From Ramlibacter sp. (GTDB lineage: Bacteria; Pseudomonadota; Gammaproteobacteria; Burkholderiales; Burkholderiaceae_C): a DNA stretch of 34,784 bases. Below the pieces are notes generated by a model. The model did not search any database. It had not been told where the DNA came from and was given only the letters and a program-made list of their open reading frames with translations. The stretch is from the NCBI GenBank assembly GCA_028291885.1, contig JAQGNJ010000132.1, positions 1-34,784 on the forward strand, given 5' to 3'. Numbering within the stretch: the stretch's first letter is position 1; every line of letters begins with the position of its first letter. The position numbers and the translations under genes were made by a program. Positions 6,905 to 13,936 of the stretch are shown here, in pieces.

Positions 6905-8178
6905 CCGTCTTCATCTTCATCGGTTCGCTGTTCGGCGCCATGGCGCTGGGGATCCCGATCGCGTTCGCGCTGCTGGCCAGCGGCGTGGCGCTGATGTGGC
7001 ACCTCAGCCTGTTCGACGCCCAGATCCTGGCCCAGAACCTGATCAACGGCGCCGACAGCTTCCCGCTGCTGGCCGTGCCTTTCTTCATGCTGGCCGGCGA
7101 GATCATGAACGTCGGCGGCCTGTCGCAGCGCATCGTCAATTTCGCGCTGGCGCTGGTCGGCCACGTCAAGGGCGGGCTGGGCTACGTGGCGATCCTGGCG
7201 GCCTGCCTGCTCTCCGCGCTGTCGGGATCGGCCGTCGCCGACGCCGCCGCGTTGACGGCGCTGCTGCTGCCGATGATGGTCGCCGCCGGTCACGACAAGG
7301 CCCGCTCCGGCGGCCTGATCGCGGCCTCGGGCGTCATCGGCCCGGTCATCCCGCCCAGCATCGGCTTCGTGATCTTCGGCGTCGCCGCCAACGTCTCGAT
7401 CAGCAAGCTGTTCATCGCCGGCATCTTCCCCGGCATCCTGATCGGCGTGGCGCTGGCGGTCGCCTGGTGGATCACCGGGCGCAAGGAGGTGCTCGAAGTA
7501 CCGCCGCGCAAGTCGGCGGCCGAGATCTGGCGCGCCGCCCGCGAGTCCTTCTGGGCGCTGCTGCTGCCGGTGATCATCCTGGTGGGCCTGCGCATGGGTG
7601 TGTTCACTCCCACCGAGGCGGCGGTGGTGGCGGCCGTGTACGCGCTGTTCGTCGCCACGGTGATCTATCGCGAGCTGCCGCTCAGGAGCCTGTACCCGAT
7701 CTTCGTGACCGCGGCCAAGACGACGGCCGTGATCATGTTCCTGGTTGCCGCCGCCATGGTCTCGGCCTGGCTGATCACGGTAGCCGACCTGCCCAGCAAG
7801 ATGATCGCGCTGCTCCAGCCTTTCATGGGCAACCAGACCCTGCTGCTGGTCGCGATCATGGTGCTGGTGATGATCGTCGGCACGGCGATGGACATGACGC
7901 CGACCATCCTGATCCTGACGCCGGTGCTGATGCCGGTGGTCAAGGCCGCCGGCATCGACCCCGTGTATTTCGGCGTGCTGTTCATCATCAACAACTCGAT
8001 CGGCCTGATCACGCCGCCGGTGGGCACGGTGCTCAACGTCGTGGCCGGCGTCGGCCGCATGAAGATGGACGACGTCACCCGCGGCGTCTGGCCTTTCATG
8101 ATCGCCCAGTTCATCGTGATGTTCCTGATGGTGCTGTTCCCGCAGCTCGTCATGTGGCCGCTCAAGCTTTTCTACTGA
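6901..8178 (+). CDS. TRAP transporter large permease (DctM-type)
   Basis: The 425-residue large subunit that forms the transport pathway. It has 11-12 hydrophobic segments and family stretches such as GADSFPLLAVPFFMLAGEIMN (about residues 50-70), LSGSAVADAAALTALLLPMM and GVIGPVIPPSIGFVIFG, with the second half repeating the pattern (GLITPPVGTVLNVVAGVGRM). It starts inside the end of the small-subunit gene. The binding-protein gene follows after 29 bases with its own strong ribosome binding site. The substrate is inferred from the downstream catabolic genes, not from the sequence. Confidence 0.95.
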   Translation: MTVFIFIGSLFGAMALGIPIAFALLASGVALMWHLSLFDAQILAQNLINGADSFPLLAVPFFMLAGEIMNVGGLSQRIVNFALALVGHVKGGLGYVAILAACLLSALSGSAVADAAALTALLLPMMVAAGHDKARSGGLIAASGVIGPVIPPSIGFVIFGVAANVSISKLFIAGIFPGILIGVALAVAWWITGRKEVLEVPPRKSAAEIWRAARESFWALLLPVIILVGLRMGVFTPTEAAVVAAVYALFVATVIYRELPLRSLYPIFVTAAKTTAVIMFLVAAAMVSAWLITVADLPSKMIALLQPFMGNQTLLLVAIMVLVMIVGTAMDMTPTILILTPVLMPVVKAAGIDPVYFGVLFIINNSIGLITPPVGTVLNVVAGVGRMKMDDVTRGVWPFMIAQFIVMFLMVLFPQLVMWPLKLFY

Positions 8179-8207
8179 ACGTTCATTACCCCGAAGGAGA
8201 CAACCCG

Positions 8208-9215
8208 ATGAAACGCCTGATGATCAAGACCCTGGTGGCCACGCTGGCCGTCGCCGCGTCCGGCATGGCCTGGGCACAGGACATCAAGGAGCGCACGCTC
8301 AAGATGGGCCTGCAGAACCCCAAGGGCCATCCGGCCGTGATGGGCGCGGAGAAGTTCGCGGAACTGGTCGCGGCCAAGTCGGGCGGCAAGATCAAGGTCA
8401 ACCTGTTCCCCGGCGGTGTGCTCGGTGGCGACGCGCCGACCGTCTCGGCGCTGCAGGGCGGAACGGTGGAGATGACCGTGCTCAACTCCGGCATCCTGGC
8501 TTCGCAGGTCAAGGAATTCGCGATCTACGACTTCCCCTTCCTGTTCGCCAACGCCAGGGAAGCGGACGCGGTGGTCGACGGGCCGTTCGGCAAGGGCCTG
8601 CACGCCAAGCTGGCCGACAAGGGCATCGTCGGCCTGGCGTACTGGGAACTGGGGTTTCGCGACCTGACCAACGGCCGCCGACCGATCAACAAGGTGGAAG
8701 ACATCGCCGGCCTCAAGCTGCGAGTCATCCCCAACCCGATCAACATCGACTGGGTCAAGGCGCTCGATGCCAACCCGACGCCGCTGGCCTTTCCCGAGCT
8801 GTACGCGGCGCTGGAACAGAAGGCGGTCGACGGGCAGGAAAACCCGGTCAGCGTGATCCTGGCCAACAAGTTCGCCGAGGTGCAGAAGTACCTGACGCTG
8901 ACCCACCACCAGTACAACCCGCAGTCGGTGATCCTGAGCAAGAAGACCTGGGACACGATGAGCGCCGCCGAGAAGAAGATCATCCAGGAGGCCGCGGACG
9001 AGGCCGGCCGCTACCAGCGCCAGGTGTCGCGCGAGCAGGCCGCACTGACCATCGACCAGCTGAAGAAGGCCGGCATGCAGGTCACCCAACTGAGCGCCGG
9101 CGAACAGGCCAAGCTGCACGTGAAGATGAAGCCGGTGATCGACAAGCACGCGGCCAGCGTCGGCGACAGCACGGTCAAGGACGTGATGGCCGAACTCGCC
9201 AGGCTGCGCAAGTAA
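8208..9215 (+). CDS. TRAP transporter substrate-binding protein (DctP-type)
   Basis: The 335-residue periplasmic binding protein. The signal peptide is MKRLMIKTLVATLAVAASGMAWA, with likely cleavage before QD. The mature part has the DctP landmarks: PGGVLGGDAPTVSALQGGTVEM, the binding-site arginine in GLKLRVIPNP, and LAFPELYAALEQKAVDGQEN. The start at 8208 is fixed by AAGGAGA about eight bases upstream and by the signal peptide; the track's much longer ORF is an artefact of another open frame. The gene order Q-M-P and the very close dehydrogenase gene (four bases) indicate one operon. The ligand is probably quinate and/or shikimate, by context only. Confidence 0.95.
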   Translation: MKRLMIKTLVATLAVAASGMAWAQDIKERTLKMGLQNPKGHPAVMGAEKFAELVAAKSGGKIKVNLFPGGVLGGDAPTVSALQGGTVEMTVLNSGILASQVKEFAIYDFPFLFANAREADAVVDGPFGKGLHAKLADKGIVGLAYWELGFRDLTNGRRPINKVEDIAGLKLRVIPNPINIDWVKALDANPTPLAFPELYAALEQKAVDGQENPVSVILANKFAEVQKYLTLTHHQYNPQSVILSKKTWDTMSAAEKKIIQEAADEAGRYQRQVSREQAALTIDQLKKAGMQVTQLSAGEQAKLHVKMKPVIDKHAASVGDSTVKDVMAELARLRK

Positions 9216-9219
9216 CAGG

Positions 9220-10137
9220 ATGGACGCGTCCGTGTCGCAAGACTCCCTGCCCGCGGCCGTGGCGCCCCGGGCTGCCGAACCCAGGGCGCTGGTCGGCCTG
9301 ATCGGCGCCGGCATCCAGCGCTCGCTGACGCCGGCCATGCACGAAGAAGAGGCGCGGCATCACGGATTGCGGCTGCATTACCAGCTGATCGACCTGGACC
9401 GCACGGCGGCCGGCGCCGCCGACCTGCCGGCCCTGCTGGCCAGCGCGCGGACCATGGGCTTCGCCGGGCTGAACATCACCTATCCGTGCAAGCAGGCGGT
9501 GATCCCGCTGCTCGATGACTTGTCGCAAGAAGCGCGGGCCATGGGCGCGGTCAACACGGTGGTGAACCGCGACGGCCGGCTGGTCGGCCACAACACCGAC
9601 GGCCCGGGCTGGAGCTGGGGCTTTCGCCGCGCCTTGCCGGACGCCGACCTCGATCGCGTCGTGCTGCTCGGCGCCGGCGGCGCGGGATCGGCGATCGCGC
9701 ACGCCGTGCTGCGGCTCGGCGCCGCAAACCTGCGCCTCGTGGACAGCGACGCCGCGCGCGCCGGCGACCTGGCGGGGCGCCTGAACGGCCTCTATGGCGC
9801 CGGCCGCGTGACCGCGTTCGCCGAAGTCGGCGAAGCGGTCGCGGACGCCACCGGCCTGATCCACGCGACCCCGACCGGGATGGACAAGCTGCCAGGCCTG
9901 CCGCTGCCCGAATCCCTGCTGCGGCCGCAGCTGTGGGTGGCCGAGGTCGTCTACTTTCCGCTGGAGACCGAGCTGCTGCAGGCGGCGCGGCGCCGGGGCT
10001 GCGCCACCGTCGACGGCGGCACCATGGCCGTCGGCCAGGCGATCGGCGCCTTCGAGCTGTTCACCGGCCTCAAGCCCGATGCGGACCGGATGGAAGCGCA
10101 CCTGCGCCGGCTGCTGGCCGGCCGCAGCGGGGACTGA
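9220..10137 (+). CDS. Quinate/shikimate dehydrogenase (AroE/YdiB family)
   Basis: An NAD(P)-dependent dehydrogenase that oxidises shikimate to 3-dehydroshikimate and probably quinate to 3-dehydroquinate. The 305-residue protein has an N-terminal substrate domain with GLIGAGIQRSLTPAMHEEEA, in place of the biosynthetic AroE SxS loop, then NITYPCKQ with the catalytic Lys91, and NTDGPGW with Asp127. A Rossmann domain follows (GAGGAG, 151-156). The GAGIxxSxTPAMHE form and the EVVYFPLETELLQAARRRGC stretch resemble the catabolic quinate/shikimate dehydrogenase of Corynebacterium more than E. coli AroE. Its place between TRAP genes and the dehydroshikimate dehydratase supports the catabolic role. Cofactor preference is not settled from the sequence. 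Confidence 0.88.
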   Translation: MDASVSQDSLPAAVAPRAAEPRALVGLIGAGIQRSLTPAMHEEEARHHGLRLHYQLIDLDRTAAGAADLPALLASARTMGFAGLNITYPCKQAVIPLLDDLSQEARAMGAVNTVVNRDGRLVGHNTDGPGWSWGFRRALPDADLDRVVLLGAGGAGSAIAHAVLRLGAANLRLVDSDAARAGDLAGRLNGLYGAGRVTAFAEVGEAVADATGLIHATPTGMDKLPGLPLPESLLRPQLWVAEVVYFPLETELLQAARRRGCATVDGGTMAVGQAIGAFELFTGLKPDADRMEAHLRRLLAGRSGD

Positions 10138-10138
10138 G

Positions 10139-12058
10139 ATGAAGAAGTCCATCGCCACCGTGTCGGTCAGCGGCATGCTGCGCGAGAAGCTGGCCGCGAT
10201 CTCGGCTGCGCGCTTCGACGGCGTCGAGATCTTCGAGAACGACCTGCTGCAGTTCCCCGGAACGCCGGCCGACGTGCGCAAGATCGCCGAGGACCTGGGT
10301 CTGGCGATCGACCTGTTCCAGCCGTTCCGCGACTTCGAGGGCGTGAGCCCGGCGCAGCTGCAGCGCAACCTGGACCGCGCCGAGCGCAAGTTCGACCTGA
10401 TGCAGGAACTGGGCGCGCCGCTGATGCTGGTGTGCTCGAACGCGCAGCCGGACACCTCGCCAGACCGCGAGCTGATCGCCGAACAGCTGCGCGCGCTGGC
10501 CGAGCGCGCCGGCCGCCGCGGCCTTCGCATCGGCTACGAAGCGCTGGCCTGGGGCACGCAGACCAACCGCTTCGCCCAGGCCTGGGAGGCGGTCAAGCTG
10601 GCCGACCATCCGCACCTCGGACTGATCCTGGACAGCTTCCACACGCTGGTGTTGAAGGACGACATCGCGCCGATCGCCGCTCTCCCAGGCGACCGCATCT
10701 TCTACGTCCAGCTCGCGGACGCGCCCTGGCTGCAGCTGGACGTGCTGTCGCACAGCCGGCATTACCGCTGCTTCCCGGGCCAGGGCGAATTCCCGGTCGT
10801 CCCCTTTGTCGGCGCGGTGCTGGAGTCGGGCTACACCGGCCCGATCTCGCTGGAAATCTTCAACGACGAATTCCGGGCCTCGCCGGCGCGGCCGACCGCG
10901 GGCGACGCGATGCGTTCGCTGCAATGGCTGGAGGAGCAGGTGCGGCACCTGCCGCAGCGCAAGCCCGGGCCGGCCCAGGGAGTGACGCACGGCGACAGCC
11001 ACCGCGTCGCGCTGCTCGATCCGCCGCCGCCGCCGCAACTCACGGGCTGGTCGTTCGTCGAGTTCGCGGCCAACGCCGTGACGGCGCAGCGCCTGGGCGA
11101 CTTCCTCGCCGCGACCGGCTTCGAGCGCATCGGCCGGCACCGGTCCAAGCAGGTGGAGCTGTACGGCCAGGGCGAGGTGAGGGTGGTGCTCAATCGCGAG
11201 GACGATTCGTTCGCGCGCTCCTACTTCGGCCTGCACGGGCCGTCCGTCTGCGCCGTGGCGCTGGGGACGACCGATGCGCCTGCCGCGCTGTCGCGCGCCG
11301 AGACCTTCGGCTGCCAGCGGGTGGGCGGGCGGGTCGGCGCCAACGAGCTGACGATCCCCGCCGTGCGCGCGCCCGACGGCAGCCTGGTCTATTTCTTCGA
11401 CACGCATCGCGGCGGCGAGCACGGCTTCGAGGCCGACTTCGTCGTCGACGCGCCCGCGGCGGCCGCCAGCCCGCTCGGCGAGGGCGCGCGGGTGGACCAT
11501 ATCTCGCAGGTGGTGCCGGTCGGCAACCTCGACGCCTGGGTGCTGTTCTACCGCGCGGTCCTGGGGTTGAATCCGCTGCCCAGCGTCGTGATGAACGATC
11601 CCTATGGCGTGGTGCGCAGCCGCGCCGTGGAGTCGGCAGACAAGGCGGTCCGCTATTCGATGAACGTGTCGGAGCGCCAGAACACGGCGGCTGGACGCTC
11701 GGTCAGCCAGTTCGGCGGCGCCGGCGTGCACCACATGGCTTTCCGCGTGAACGACGTGCTGGCGACGGCGCGTTCTCTTCGCGAGCGCGGCGCGCCGATG
11801 CTGCAGATCCCCGACAACTACTACGACGACCTGGAAGCGCGCTATGGCCTGGAGCCGCAATTCCTCGGGCAGCTGCGCAGCAACGACGTGCTGTACGACC
11901 GCAACGAGCAGGGCGAATTCCTGCACTGCTACACGACGCCGTTCGAGGACCGCTTCTACTTCGAGTTCATCGAGCGCCGGGGCGGCTACGCGGGCTACGG
12001 CGCGGTGAATGCGCCGGTCCGGCTCGCAGCGCTGGCCCAGCTGCGCGAGCCCGGCTGA
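10139..12058 (+). CDS. quiC: 3-dehydroshikimate dehydratase, QuiC1-type two-domain protein
   Basis: This enzyme converts 3-dehydroshikimate to protocatechuate, the link from quinate/shikimate to the beta-ketoadipate route. The 639-residue protein fuses an N-terminal sugar-phosphate-isomerase TIM barrel (about 1-275) to a C-terminal HPPD/vicinal-oxygen-chelate part (about 290-630). The barrel's metal ligands are visible as Glu134 (GYEALAWG), Asp165 (LILDSFHT), Gln191 (YVQLAD) and Glu239 (SLEIFND). These numbers coincide with those I recall for Pseudomonas QuiC1. The HPPD-like half keeps a 2-His-1-Glu set (His454 in VDHISQ, His531/532 in GVHHMAF, Glu609 in YFEFIERRGGYAGYG). The start at 10139 overlaps a GGGGA ribosome binding site at the end of the dehydrogenase gene, whose stop is one base upstream. 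Confidence 0.93.
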   Translation: MKKSIATVSVSGMLREKLAAISAARFDGVEIFENDLLQFPGTPADVRKIAEDLGLAIDLFQPFRDFEGVSPAQLQRNLDRAERKFDLMQELGAPLMLVCSNAQPDTSPDRELIAEQLRALAERAGRRGLRIGYEALAWGTQTNRFAQAWEAVKLADHPHLGLILDSFHTLVLKDDIAPIAALPGDRIFYVQLADAPWLQLDVLSHSRHYRCFPGQGEFPVVPFVGAVLESGYTGPISLEIFNDEFRASPARPTAGDAMRSLQWLEEQVRHLPQRKPGPAQGVTHGDSHRVALLDPPPPPQLTGWSFVEFAANAVTAQRLGDFLAATGFERIGRHRSKQVELYGQGEVRVVLNREDDSFARSYFGLHGPSVCAVALGTTDAPAALSRAETFGCQRVGGRVGANELTIPAVRAPDGSLVYFFDTHRGGEHGFEADFVVDAPAAAASPLGEGARVDHISQVVPVGNLDAWVLFYRAVLGLNPLPSVVMNDPYGVVRSRAVESADKAVRYSMNVSERQNTAAGRSVSQFGGAGVHHMAFRVNDVLATARSLRERGAPMLQIPDNYYDDLEARYGLEPQFLGQLRSNDVLYDRNEQGEFLHCYTTPFEDRFYFEFIERRGGYAGYGAVNAPVRLAALAQLREPG

Positions 12059-12072
12059 GCCCGGAGACGGCG

Positions 12073-12118
12073 ATTGGCCCGCGGCCTGCGGGACGGCCCG
12101 AAAGCCAATAGCATTGGC
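12073..12118. terminator. Nested inverted repeats after quiC
   Basis: GCCAAT-AGC-ATTGGC (12104-12118) is a perfect 6-bp hairpin. A further ATTGGC at 12073 could pair instead with the same GCCAAT, and CCCGC-GGCCT-GCGGG (12078-12092) lies within that larger loop. There is no T-tract. It may end the quinate transcript or act as an operator for the next gene. Confidence 0.35.
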
Positions 12119-12143
12119 CGATCCATCCCACCGCGAGGCCGCC

Positions 12144-12797
12144 ATGTCCGACAAGCTCAGCATCGATTTCGTTTCCGACGTTTCCTGCCCCTGGTGCGCC
12201 GTCGGCCTGGCCTCGCTGGAACAGGCCTTGCACAAGCTCGAGGGCGAGGTGCAGGCCGAGCTCCGGTTCCAGCCCTTCGAGCTGAATCCGCAAATGCCGC
12301 CGGGCGGCCAGGACATCACCGAGCACATCACCGAAAAATACGGCTCGACGCCGCAGCAGCAGGCGCAGTCGCGCGAGGCGATCCGCCAGCGCGGCGAAAG
12401 CGTCGGCTTCACCTTCCGCATGGAAGGCCGCGACCGGATCTACAACACCTTCAATGCGCACCGGCTGCTGCACTGGGCCGAACTGCAGGACCTGGGCGCC
12501 CAGCACGCGCTGAAGAAGGCGCTGCTGCGCGCTTACTTCACCGACGGCAAGAGTCCGGAGAACAAGGAGGTGCTGGTCGCCGCCGCCTTGGAAGCGGGAC
12601 TGGACGCGGCGGAGGCGCGCAGGATCCTGGACAGCGACGCCTATGCCGCCGAGGTCCGCGAACGCGAGAAGTTCTACCTGGACAACGGCATCCACGCCGT
12701 GCCGGCCGTCATCGTCAACGGCCGCCACCTGATCCAGGGCGGCCAGCCGGCGGAAGTGTTCGAGCAGGCATTGCGGCAGATCGCCGCCGCGGCCTGA
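12144..12797 (+). CDS. DsbA-family oxidoreductase, FrnE-like
   Basis: A 217-residue thioredoxin-fold protein of the DsbA/FrnE/2-hydroxychromene-2-carboxylate isomerase group. The active-site CPWC is at residues 15-18 within DFVSDVSCPWCAVG, the helical insertion spans about 60-165, and the cis-proline region is GIHAVPAVIVNGRHLIQGGQP near the end. There is no signal peptide, so it is cytoplasmic, unlike periplasmic DsbA. FrnE relatives act as thiol oxidoreductases and have been linked to oxidative-stress tolerance; the exact substrate here is unknown. The ATG at 12144 matches the usual MSDKLSIDFVSD start. It faces the receiver genes tail to tail. Confidence 0.92.
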   Translation: MSDKLSIDFVSDVSCPWCAVGLASLEQALHKLEGEVQAELRFQPFELNPQMPPGGQDITEHITEKYGSTPQQQAQSREAIRQRGESVGFTFRMEGRDRIYNTFNAHRLLHWAELQDLGAQHALKKALLRAYFTDGKSPENKEVLVAAALEAGLDAAEARRILDSDAYAAEVREREKFYLDNGIHAVPAVIVNGRHLIQGGQPAEVFEQALRQIAAAA

Positions 12798-12799
12798 AG

Positions 12800-12814
12800 C
12801 CGCGATTGCCGCGG
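12800..12814. terminator. Small hairpin between convergent genes
   Basis: CCGCG-ATTGC-CGCGG lies in the 21-base gap between the DsbA-like gene and the minus-strand receiver gene. There is no T-tract on either side. A weak bidirectional terminator candidate. Confidence 0.25.
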
Positions 12815-12818
12815 CGCG

Positions 12819-13265
12819 TCAGACGCTGGACGTGCGGAAGCGCTCGTTCACCGTGATCCAGAAGTCGTGGACCTGGCGCATCTTGCGGCGCAGCTCGTCG
12901 AAGTCGGTCGCCTTGCGCACATAGCTGTTGGCGCCGCTGGCATAGCAGGTGGCGATGTCGCCTTTTTCGACCGAGGACGAATGCATGATCACCGGGATCG
13001 CCGCAGTCCGGGGGTCGGCCCGGATCGCCCGCAGCACCTGGACGCCGTTCAGGCGGATGAGCTTCATGTCCAGCAGGATCAGGCGGGGTTGCTGCCGGGT
13101 GTCGCGCCCGGCGTACTTGCCGTAGCCGTGCAGGTATTCCAGCGCCTCGACCCCGTCCTCGGCGGTGATGATCCGGTCGGGATCGCAGCACTCGGCCAGC
13201 GCCATCACGGTCAGCTCGAGGTGATCGGGGTTGTCATCGACGACGAGAACTGCCGCGTCTTTCAT
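12819..13265 (-). CDS. Stand-alone receiver-domain response regulator (Rcp1-like)
   Basis: A 148-residue protein made only of a CheY-type receiver domain. The acidic pair is Asp10/Asp11 (LVVDDNPDH), the phosphoacceptor is Asp66 (LILLDMKLIRLNG), the switch serine is in VIMHSSS and the conserved lysine is in SYVRKATDFDEL. The extended beta3-alpha region and the C-terminal helix (KMRQVHDFWITVNERF) resemble Rcp1-type regulators that partner with bacteriophytochrome or hybrid kinases. There is no output domain. It lies 51 bases downstream of another receiver gene on the same strand, and no histidine kinase is in the window. It probably acts through protein contacts. Confidence 0.92.
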   Translation of the reverse strand: MKDAAVLVVDDNPDHLELTVMALAECCDPDRIITAEDGVEALEYLHGYGKYAGRDTRQQPRLILLDMKLIRLNGVQVLRAIRADPRTAAIPVIMHSSSVEKGDIATCYASGANSYVRKATDFDELRRKMRQVHDFWITVNERFRTSSV

Positions 13266-13316
13266 GGTTCAGCCTGGGATAGAGCCATTTTCCCACAGCG
13301 CCCGGCCCGCTGCCGT

Positions 13317-13724
13317 TCAGCCGCCGCTCGGGCCCGGCAGGGACTGGCAATACTCGATCAGGGCTTCGGTCTCGATCGACTTGTCGAAGACGCCGTCGCT
13401 GCCCAGGGCCTCGCACTGGCGCCGAACGTCGGGGTTCGCGCTGCCGGTGAGAACCACCACCTTGCGTCCGGCCTTGCGATCGCGAATGGCGCTCAGCACG
13501 CTGAAACCGGTGCCGCCGCGCTCCAGCGTCAGGTCGACGATGGCGATGTCCCATTCGTTGGCCGGATTGCAGAGCCAGTCGATGGCGGACTTCTCGTTGC
13601 TTGCCACGCCCGCCGTGCCGACGTCGGCAAGCTCCGCAAGCGCCTCCACGAGGCTCTCGCGAATCGCCGCATTGTCTTCCACCACAAACGCCCTCAACCT
13701 CAAGCCACTCTCCTTGCCGTGCAC
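13317..13724 (-). CDS. Stand-alone receiver-domain response regulator
   Basis: A 135-residue CheY-like receiver with no output domain. The acidic pocket is Glu16/Asp17 (VVEDNAAIRESL), the phosphoacceptor is Asp64 (IAIVDLTLERGG), the switch threonine is in VVVLTGSANPDV and the lysine is in DGVFDKSIETEAL. It is first of two receiver genes reading on the minus strand. It diverges from the ArnT-like gene across 212 bases. The paralogues share little sequence outside the motifs, so this is not a recent duplication. Neither the cognate kinase nor the target is visible. Confidence 0.9.
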   Translation of the reverse strand: MHGKESGLRLRAFVVEDNAAIRESLVEALAELADVGTAGVASNEKSAIDWLCNPANEWDIAIVDLTLERGGTGFSVLSAIRDRKAGRKVVVLTGSANPDVRRQCEALGSDGVFDKSIETEALIEYCQSLPGPSGG

Positions 13725-13936
13725 CGGCGCACGGACGTGATGATCTCACGGCGCCGGGAGTGCCGGTGCCGCGACCGCGCGCGGGCCGCTATTTCTCACA
13801 AAAAAACCGGGACCGCCGGCCCGCATTCTGGCCGATTCCGCGCTATGGAATAAATAGCACGACAATCGGACTCGCGCGCCGGACCCCGCTGTCCCGCGGC
13901 TGGCCCGGCAATCTCCTTTCCCGACACCCGCCCCCC

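Noticed and set aside
12819-13724. Complete two-component system
   Set aside because: Only receiver domains are present. No kinase or output domain is found near.
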